A stretch of 7,569 nucleotides of DNA, taken from Dysgonamonadaceae bacterium (GTDB lineage Bacteria > Bacteroidota > Bacteroidia > Bacteroidales > Azobacteroidaceae). The notes under the pieces were generated by a model that worked only from the letters and a program-made list of their open reading frames with translations, had not been told where the DNA came from and did no database searches. The translations under genes were made by a program, and so were the position numbers. Below, piece after piece: positions 1-5,252 of the stretch; the first letter of the stretch is position 1, and every line of letters begins with the position of its first letter. The stretch lies in NCBI GenBank assembly GCA_031261015.1, contig JAISKG010000160.1, forward strand, positions 1-7,569, read 5' to 3'.

Positions 1-1238
1 TAGACGCCGGACGGAACATAATTTCCGGCTATCCGGCCGTCCCAACCTTCGTCGGGATCGGTCGATTCAAACAATACATTTCCCCACTGGTTGACTATCG
101 AACATTTATATTTTACCAAGGATTTATACGAAACCCGAAATTCGTCATTTACACCCAGTGAGCTACCGGGACTGAAAAAATTCGGCACTTTAATATCCGT
201 TTCGCCCACCGTAATAGTATAAACTTGCAGCGTATCGACACACAGCGATCGCGAGTCAATCACTTCTAAACGAGCCGTAAACCTTCCCGATTGATCGCCG
301 AAAAGATAACTCAGTTCCTTGCTTGGATAATGCACTAAAACCGATTCTTTTCCCGTATTTTCATCCCAATGCGAAATTTGCCAAAGATACATCGCGGCCA
401 CCGGCTCGTTGGCATAAGCCGTAAAAAGGACTTGAGTGGGAGAAGTAAAAGTGAGATCGCCGCCGTTGGCCAATTGCTCGCTTTCTCCCGATTTCTTTTG
501 AAATTCGGCTGTGGAATAAGCTCTTACGGCAATGGCTTGGTATTCTTGAGTGATTAATTTTTTAGCCAAACCGAAATGTTCTGCAAACAAATCGCCTGTC
601 AAAGTGAAATCAGTATTTCGCAAAGGAGCCGGAACCGGAATTTCGGCCACCACTCCTTGAACTTCCCGGTTCACAGGATTTTCGGAGAAAGAAAAATCTT
701 CTTCATTCCATGTTAAATCGTTGTAGGACAAATGATACGTCCGCTGTAATTCGCTTCTCACACCAAACGGAGTATAATAGCGCAAAGGCGCGGCATCCAC
801 ATCGGCCACCAATTTCAAAAATTCGCATTGATCATCGCCTTCTTCGTAATTTAAACGGTAAAAAGTTGGTAAATAGCGACTATAATCCATAATCCATACG
901 CAACGAGGCGACGATTCTCCGGGAATTTCCACGTAATAACCACGACCGTCAACTATATCCGTGATCGAAGAGCGATTGCCGCTTTGAATACATGTAACCG
1001 GCGTTCGGTCGGTGTAAATCGTTTCGTAGCTGTACCATTGATGAGGCTGATTGTCGGCAGAAGTGAAAGAAATCTCAGCGCCGGTCAAACCGTTGAGCAG
1101 ATAGATTTCCAAACGGTTTTTCGTGTCATTTTCAGCAAGATAAGGTTCGCCGGTTCCGCCACTCACCTGGTATTGGGCGAACGCAGAAAACGCCGTCAGC
1201 CAAAAGATGATTAGAACGATTCCTTTTTTCCTCTGCAT
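1..1238 (-). CDS. T9SS type B sorting-domain (gliding-motility-associated C-terminal) secreted protein, partial
   Basis: The reverse strand is open from the ATG at 1238 to the window edge: 412 codons with no stop, so the C-terminus is cut off. Residues 1-21 form a signal peptide (positive MQRKK, hydrophobic core, cleavage after AFA). Residues about 265-345 look like a PKD-type immunoglobulin fold, with YLW, YLFGDQSG and a Cys before the final strand. From about residue 350 the sorting domain begins with VPNFFSP and GVNDEF, then NQWGNVLFES and GWDGR, ending at NYVPSGV at the edge. This matches the TIGR04131 family, which directs export through the type IX system to the cell surface; few residues should be missing. 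Residues 22-265 show no domain I can name, but QWYSYE and the DGRGYYVE stretch recall a common Bacteroidales surface-protein group. It is divergent from the LysM gene. Surface location is inferred from the sorting domain; ligand and role are unknown. Confidence 0.88.
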   Translation of the reverse strand, partial: MQRKKGIVLIIFWLTAFSAFAQYQVSGGTGEPYLAENDTKNRLEIYLLNGLTGAEISFTSADNQPHQWYSYETIYTDRTPVTCIQSGNRSSITDIVDGRGYYVEIPGESSPRCVWIMDYSRYLPTFYRLNYEEGDDQCEFLKLVADVDAAPLRYYTPFGVRSELQRTYHLSYNDLTWNEEDFSFSENPVNREVQGVVAEIPVPAPLRNTDFTLTGDLFAEHFGLAKKLITQEYQAIAVRAYSTAEFQKKSGESEQLANGGDLTFTSPTQVLFTAYANEPVAAMYLWQISHWDENTGKESVLVHYPSKELSYLFGDQSGRFTARLEVIDSRSLCVDTLQVYTITVGETDIKVPNFFSPGSSLGVNDEFRVSYKSLVKYKCSIVNQWGNVLFESTDPDEGWDGRIAGNYVPSGV

Positions 1239-1254
1239 ATACAATAATTTTTTT

Positions 1255-1262
1255 TAACTTTG
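1255..1262 (+). promoter_or_regulatory. Bacteroidetes -7 box (TAACTTTG) for the LysM/PBP1 operon
   Basis: TAACTTTG fits the TAnnTTTG consensus at every fixed position and lies 35 bp before the ATG at 1298. I see no good TTTG box 19-21 bp upstream, so the assignment rests on the -7 element and its location. Confidence 0.5.
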
Positions 1263-1280
1263 CACCTCATTCGGATTCGG

Positions 1281-1288
1281 CAAATGTA
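1281..1288 (-). promoter_or_regulatory. Bacteroidetes -7 box (TACATTTG) for the T9SS cargo gene
   Basis: Read on the minus strand this is TACATTTG, matching TAnnTTTG at every fixed position, 42 bp before the ATG at 1238. A -33 partner would fall in the first codons of the divergent gene, where no clear TTG is seen. It faces the plus-strand box at 1255-1262. Confidence 0.5.
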
Positions 1289-1297
1289 AGAATTATT

Positions 1298-2848
1298 ATG
1301 ATAAAACGCGTATTTTTTATTTTATTGTTGCTCACGATTCAGATTTATAACGTAAAATCTGCGGAAGCATTTTATCCGGAAGCCTCTTTTTTTTCGGAAA
1401 ACAACGATTTTGTCCTGCACACCATCGAGCGCGGGCAAACGGTTTACTCGATTGCTAACCTTTATCACGTTTCGGTGGAAGATATTTATGAATGGAATCC
1501 CGGTAGCAGAGAGGGAATTAAGACCGGCGAAACATTGAAGATTTATCGGACGGCCGCCGTTCAAACCTATCACACCATTCAGCCGAAGGAAACGCTTTTT
1601 TCCGTTTCGCGCAAATATCAGTTGAAAGGCGAAGATATTTTGGCAGCCAATCCGGGTTTGTCGATTGAAAATTTTAATATTGGAAAAACGATCCGGATTC
1701 CGTCAAATTCAGCTGTGGTACAGACTTCTGCGACTTCCTTGCGATCGGCTTCCTCAGTGAAATCGACGAATAAAGTCAAAGTCGCTCTGTTGCTGCCTTT
1801 TGATGTGCAGGGAAGTGCGACGTCCGACAATGCTCCCAAAAATAAATCTGTCGAATATTATGAAGGTTTCCTGTTGGCTTTGAACGATTTAAAGACTAAA
1901 GGAATTTCCGTTCGCTTGCAAGTGTATGACATCGGCAACGGAACTTCTTCGCTCGAATCTCTGTTGAGGAAGAGCGATTTACAAACCGTCAATTTACTGA
2001 TCGGCGGATCATCGAACGAACAAATCCGCCTGATTTCCGATTTTTCCGGAAAAATGAATATTCCTTACGTGATTCCTTTCACTACTGTTAGCGACGGGGT
2101 TGTCGTGCAAAATCCCAATACCTATCAGGTTAATGCCGCACAATTGTATTTGTATGCTAAAACTTCTCTGGCATTTTACAATCAATTCAAAAATGATAAT
2201 ATTATCTTTCTCAATTCGAATAAAGATTCCGATAAATCCGATTTGATGGATCAAATGAAAGAAGATTTGACGGCACGGCGAACGACTTACACAACGACTT
2301 ACGAAGATAATGCAACGGCTTTGTCGTATCGTTTCCATTCGAGCCGCCGCAATGTGATCGTTCCGTCGGACGATTCCAAGGAAACTTTGCTTCGCTTAAT
2401 TACTTCCATTAAAGAGATTAAGAATAATCAACCGAATGTGGATGTGGCCTTGTTTGGCTATCCATCCTGGCAGATTTACAGCAGCGATTATGCTGCTGAT
2501 TTTTCCCGCTGCAATGTGACTTTTTTCACCGCTTTTTATGCCGATCCTACTTCGCCGGCAGTAAGATCTTTTAACAATCAATTCCGTCGCTGGTATTCGC
2601 GCGATTTGACGAATCGTTTTCCGAGATATGGAATTTTGGGTTACGATACAGGAATGTATTTTGTCCAATTGCTGAATCAATATGGAACATCAGCTGCTTC
2701 CAACATCAATAAAGTAAAATACGATGGCGTGCAAATGGATTTTCATTTCGACCGGATCGATAATTCGACCGGATTTGTGAATACGCATCTTTATTTTATA
2801 GAATTTAATTCCAAGAGTTCCAAACCGCAGATTAAGAAGTTTGATTGA
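1298..2848 (+). CDS. LysM-repeat protein with type-1 periplasmic-binding-protein domain
   Basis: The 516-residue product has a signal peptide (cleavage likely after AEA, residue 24). Two LysM repeats follow, at about 39-82 (ERGQTVYSIANLY, EWNPG) and 90-135 (ETLFSVSRKY, AANPG, IGKTIRIP). A Ser/Thr-rich linker spans about 136-158. From residue 159 to near the end there is a two-lobed fold like branched-chain amino-acid or receptor-family binding proteins: KVALLLPF (161-168), EYYEGFLLALNDL (186-198), LLIGGSS, IPYVIPFT, VDVALFGYPSW and YGILGYDTG (444-452). LysM domains bind N-acetylglucosamine glycans, so the protein probably sits in the periplasm attached to peptidoglycan. No ABC permease or ATPase gene is nearby, so a transport role is not supported; sensing or a scaffold role is equally possible. 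It is co-transcribed with the beta-barrel gene. The ATG at 1298 is chosen because it gives a complete signal peptide and follows the -7 box. Confidence 0.87.
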   Translation: MIKRVFFILLLLTIQIYNVKSAEAFYPEASFFSENNDFVLHTIERGQTVYSIANLYHVSVEDIYEWNPGSREGIKTGETLKIYRTAAVQTYHTIQPKETLFSVSRKYQLKGEDILAANPGLSIENFNIGKTIRIPSNSAVVQTSATSLRSASSVKSTNKVKVALLLPFDVQGSATSDNAPKNKSVEYYEGFLLALNDLKTKGISVRLQVYDIGNGTSSLESLLRKSDLQTVNLLIGGSSNEQIRLISDFSGKMNIPYVIPFTTVSDGVVVQNPNTYQVNAAQLYLYAKTSLAFYNQFKNDNIIFLNSNKDSDKSDLMDQMKEDLTARRTTYTTTYEDNATALSYRFHSSRRNVIVPSDDSKETLLRLITSIKEIKNNQPNVDVALFGYPSWQIYSSDYAADFSRCNVTFFTAFYADPTSPAVRSFNNQFRRWYSRDLTNRFPRYGILGYDTGMYFVQLLNQYGTSAASNINKVKYDGVQMDFHFDRIDNSTGFVNTHLYFIEFNSKSSKPQIKKFD

Positions 2849-3537
2849 TGAAAATGACAAAGTTTTGGTATATAACGATCTGTTGTTTCTTTGTTGTTCT
2901 AACGATGAAAGCGCAGTCCGGAATTTTCTCGCAAGAATGGACGGTTGGCGTAAATGGCGGCCTTACTTTGTCGAAGATCAGCTTTAATCCGAAAATTCCA
3001 CAAAATCAGTTAATTCAATCGGTTGGCGGGGTGACTGTCCGTTACATTTCCGAAAAAAATTTCGGTTTGCAAGCCGAATTGAATTATGCGCTTCGAGGCT
3101 GGGACGAGAAAAACGACACAATTTACCTCAATCGTTACCGTCGTCAATTGGCTTACTTAGAGTTACCGCTGATGACACACTTGTATTTTGATTTGAGCAA
3201 ACAACTGCGTTTGGTTTTTAACCTTGGCCCACAAATCGGTTACAACCTCAGCGAAAAAAACTTGATTGAGCCTGAAATCTTTGAATCTCAGCATTATCAA
3301 ACCTATTACGAGAAACCGAGAATAGAAAATCGTTTCGATTACGGCATTGTTTTCGGCGGGGGCTTGGAATTACGTACCGGTATCGGCAGTTTCATCCTCG
3401 ACGGCCGGTATTATTTCGGCTTATCGGATATTTATAAGGTTGAAAATAAAGCGGATATGCAACGGTCGTCGAATCAGGTGCTGGAGTTTAAGGTGACTTA
3501 TTTGGCGCCTTGGGGTTTCTTTCATAAATCAAGGTGA
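2848..3537 (+). CDS. Outer-membrane beta-barrel protein (porin/PorT-like family)
   Basis: The 229-residue product has a signal peptide ending MKA|Q (cleavage after residue 22), then alternating amphipathic strands rich in aromatic residues and glycine: WTVGVNGGLTLSK, FGLQAELNYALRGW, YLELPLMTHLYF (103-114), LGPQIGYNL (126-134), YGIVFGGGLELR and FILDGRYYFGL. Length and pattern fit the OMP_b-brl_2 family (PF13568), often labelled PorT-like; an eight-stranded barrel is plausible. It lacks features that would let me call it PorT itself. The last strand is followed by a short FFHKSR tail rather than ending in the usual aromatic residue. The ATG at 2848 shares its A with the last base of the upstream TGA (TGATG), pointing to translational coupling; a TTG one codon earlier is possible but less likely. 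The partner LysM protein suggests a link between outer membrane and peptidoglycan, which is inference. Confidence 0.8.
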   Translation: MKMTKFWYITICCFFVVLTMKAQSGIFSQEWTVGVNGGLTLSKISFNPKIPQNQLIQSVGGVTVRYISEKNFGLQAELNYALRGWDEKNDTIYLNRYRRQLAYLELPLMTHLYFDLSKQLRLVFNLGPQIGYNLSEKNLIEPEIFESQHYQTYYEKPRIENRFDYGIVFGGGLELRTGIGSFILDGRYYFGLSDIYKVENKADMQRSSNQVLEFKVTYLAPWGFFHKSR

Positions 3538-3558
3538 AATAAAAAAATATGCTTCATT

Positions 3559-3578
3559 ATCATCCTGTTAAGGATGAT
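3559..3578. other. Short inverted repeat downstream of the beta-barrel gene
   Basis: ATCATCC and GGATGAT form a perfect 7-bp stem around a 6-base loop, 21 bp after the barrel stop codon. No T-run follows on the plus strand, so it is at best a weak terminator or RNA 3'-end hairpin. Confidence 0.35.
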
Positions 3579-3634
3579 TCGCTCGATAGGAAATAGAAAG
3601 ATGTATATACTTACCTACAATGATCATAGAAAAT

Positions 3635-3665
3635 TTTGCACAATAAAAAAAAGTTCGTAATTTTA
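3635..3665 (+). promoter_or_regulatory. Promoter of the DUF433/DUF5615 module
   Basis: TTTG at 3635-3638, a 19-bp spacer, then TAATTTTA at 3658-3665 (one mismatch to TAnnTTTG). The -7 box lies 24 bp before the ATG at 3690. This placement argues against an in-frame start at 3636, which would lie inside the promoter. Confidence 0.55.
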
Positions 3666-3689
3666 CAGAGTAGTTTAAAAAACGAAAAA

Positions 3690-3938
3690 ATGACCACCGT
3701 GTATTCCTATATTTCGATTAATCCGGAAATCAGATTCGGAAAACCTTGTATTCAAGGGACTCGCATTACTGTGAGCGATATTTTGCAATGGTTGGCTTCC
3801 GGCATGTCGGTTCAAGAAATCATTGAGGACTATCCTGCATTAAATCAAGAAAAAATTAGCGCGGCTCTAAATTTTGTTGCTGATAGAGAATACTATATCA
3901 AAACCATTCCTGTTTATGAAAGTTCAATTACTACTTGA
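3690..3938 (+). CDS. DUF433 antitoxin (VapB45-like)
   Basis: The 82-residue product shows the DUF433 (PF04255) signature near its N-terminus: NPEIRFGKPCIQGTRITV, then ILQWLASGMSVQEIIEDYP and a helix LNQEKISAALNFV. This is a compact winged-helix-like fold found in VapB45-type antitoxins, which bind the partner toxin and usually repress their own promoter. The length is typical for the family. An in-frame ATG 18 codons upstream (3636) would add a basic, non-conserved extension and overlap the promoter, so the ATG at 3690, after an A-rich stretch, is preferred. The end overlaps the next gene by 23 bases, the usual arrangement for this pair. DNA binding and autoregulation are inferred from the family. 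Confidence 0.85.
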   Translation: MTTVYSYISINPEIRFGKPCIQGTRITVSDILQWLASGMSVQEIIEDYPALNQEKISAALNFVADREYYIKTIPVYESSITT

Positions 3939-4257
3939 TGCGAATCTATCATGGCGTTCAGTTTCGATTTTGAAAAATCATTTTGATAATTGCATTCACG
4001 TTGATAACATTGGCTTGCCTGTTCCGGCAAAAGATATTGAGATTTGGGAGTATGCAAAAAGCCAAAATTTGATGATTGTGACCAATGATGATGATTTTTT
4101 CAATATTTTTTCAATCAAAGGCTTTCCACCAAAAATTATTATGTTGCGTATGGGAAATCAAAGCCGAAAATTTACGGAGCAAACGCTTGTCAATATGAAA
4201 CAAGCGATATATGATTTGGCGGTTTCAACTTCGTTAGGAGTTTTGGAAGTGCTTTAG
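3916..4257 (+). CDS. DUF5615 PIN-like toxin (VapC45-like)
   Basis: The 113-residue product matches the DUF5615 (PF18480) PIN-like family: LLLDANLSWR with Asp8 at the start, a GLPVPAKDIEIWEYAK stretch with Asp40, IVTNDDDF with Asp58-Asp60, then PPKIIMLRMGN. The spaced acidic residues are those expected to hold a metal ion in PIN-type ribonucleases, so an RNA-cleaving toxin is likely; the RNA target cannot be told. All expected acidic positions are present, so it looks intact. The start at 3916 gives the canonical MKVQLLLDAN beginning; an ATG 14 codons upstream adds a non-conserved stretch lying within the antitoxin frame. The 23-base overlap suggests coupled translation. By eye the gene is AT-richer than glgB and manA, in keeping with mobility of such modules. 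Its stop lies 22 bp from the stop of convergent manA. Confidence 0.85.
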   Translation: MKVQLLLDANLSWRSVSILKNHFDNCIHVDNIGLPVPAKDIEIWEYAKSQNLMIVTNDDDFFNIFSIKGFPPKIIMLRMGNQSRKFTEQTLVNMKQAIYDLAVSTSLGVLEVL

Positions 4258-4279
4258 TCCTTTATTGCTACGACTTGTT

Positions 4280-5245
4280 CTATATCGAACTTTCCAGCAA
4301 CACCCCTTCTTCCTCAAACTGTAAACCAACCGGTTGAATTTCCGCCGGAATCAACACGGTTTCTCCTTGCTGCAACGAAACGGAAAAATTATTTTTGTCC
4401 GTCAAAGTCAACTTTCCTTTGATACAGAGATAAATCACGAAAGTATCGTTTTGTTCGCGGGAGATTGTTTCTCCTTTTAAAGCTTCGATTTTATGGGTTG
4501 TAAAATATGCACATTCGGCCAGATTGCAGATTTTTTCCTGTTTCGCCGGATTGTTTTTTTCTTTTGGATTCACTTGAAAATCAATTGCTTCCAACGCTAA
4601 TTCGGTATGCAGCTCGCGCGAGTTTCCTTGTGCATCTTTCCGGTTGTAATCGTAAATGCGATACGTAATATTGGAAGTTTGCTGAATTTCCGCAATGAAA
4701 CAGCCGGCTCCGATGGCGTGCACGCGGCCGGCTGGCAAAAAGAATACATCGCCGGCACGCACTTCGTATTTTTGTAAATAGGACATAAACGTATCATCCA
4801 GAATGCTTTGCTTATATTCTTCCGGCGTAATTTTCCGCGAAAAGCCGGAATACAGAAACGCATTATCCGCAGCGTGAATCACATACCACATCTCGGTTTT
4901 CCCACAACATTGATGTCGCCGTTGCGCCAGTTCATCGTTCGGATGTACTTGAATCGACAAAGGTTCTTTCGCATCAATAAATTTAATGAGTAGCGGAAAA
5001 TTCGTTCCGAACCGCTCAAATACCTGTTTCCCCAGTAATTTTTCACCGGATCGATTCAGCAAATCTTCCAACGATTGGCCTGCTAAAGAACCGTTTGCCA
5101 CAATGGAAACATTATCTTTTACTCCCGAAATTTCCCAACTTTCGCCAATACCGCTTTGTGGCGGCAAATTTTTGAATGCGCAGATTTCATCGCCTCCCCA
5201 AATCACCGGTTTCAAAACCGGCTCAAACTTTAATGGATACAACAT
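4280..5245 (-). CDS. manA: Mannose-6-phosphate isomerase, type I (class I)
   Basis: The 321-residue cytoplasmic enzyme interconverts mannose 6-phosphate and fructose 6-phosphate, linking glycolysis to mannose use and to GDP-mannose for surface glycans. The zinc-site motifs are present: IQVHPND (Gln99, His101), KTEMWYV (Glu118) and GRVHAIGAG (His176). TYRIYDYNR holds the conserved active-site Arg196. The N-terminal KPVIWGG and GESWEIS motifs and the short length match the Bacillus-type ManA (about 315 residues) rather than the longer enterobacterial enzyme. The C-terminal part (about 240-321) is the second cupin-like domain, with LQQGETVLIPA. It starts 7 bp after the glgB stop, so the two genes are very likely one transcript, with the ribosome-loading region inside the A-rich end of glgB (AAAAAAGAAAT). 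No separate promoter is seen. Confidence 0.94.
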   Translation of the reverse strand: MLYPLKFEPVLKPVIWGGDEICAFKNLPPQSGIGESWEISGVKDNVSIVANGSLAGQSLEDLLNRSGEKLLGKQVFERFGTNFPLLIKFIDAKEPLSIQVHPNDELAQRRHQCCGKTEMWYVIHAADNAFLYSGFSRKITPEEYKQSILDDTFMSYLQKYEVRAGDVFFLPAGRVHAIGAGCFIAEIQQTSNITYRIYDYNRKDAQGNSRELHTELALEAIDFQVNPKEKNNPAKQEKICNLAECAYFTTHKIEALKGETISREQNDTFVIYLCIKGKLTLTDKNNFSVSLQQGETVLIPAEIQPVGLQFEEEGVLLESSI

Positions 5246-5252
5246 TATGCAA

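Noticed and set aside
369..1214. Three short plus-strand open frames (369-557, 710-892, 984-1214)
   Set aside because: They are antisense to the T9SS cargo gene, whose minus-strand frame is open from 1238 to the edge with a signal peptide and sorting domain.
2009..2680. Minus-strand open frames inside the LysM/PBP1 gene
   Set aside because: No domain, no promoter, and the plus-strand frame is clearly the coding one.
1298..2848. Calling the LysM protein an ABC-transporter substrate-binding subunit
   Set aside because: No permease or ATPase gene is nearby, and the LysM repeats point to peptidoglycan attachment instead.
3636..3689. Earlier ATG giving the DUF433 protein 18 extra residues
   Set aside because: The extension is not conserved in the family and overlaps the -33 and -7 boxes at 3635-3665.
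5206..5221. CCGGTTT/AAACCGG inverted repeat near the manA start
   Set aside because: It falls on the codons for a repeated Pro-Val pair in the conserved N-terminus and leaves only a 2-base loop, so it is probably a by-product of coding sequence.
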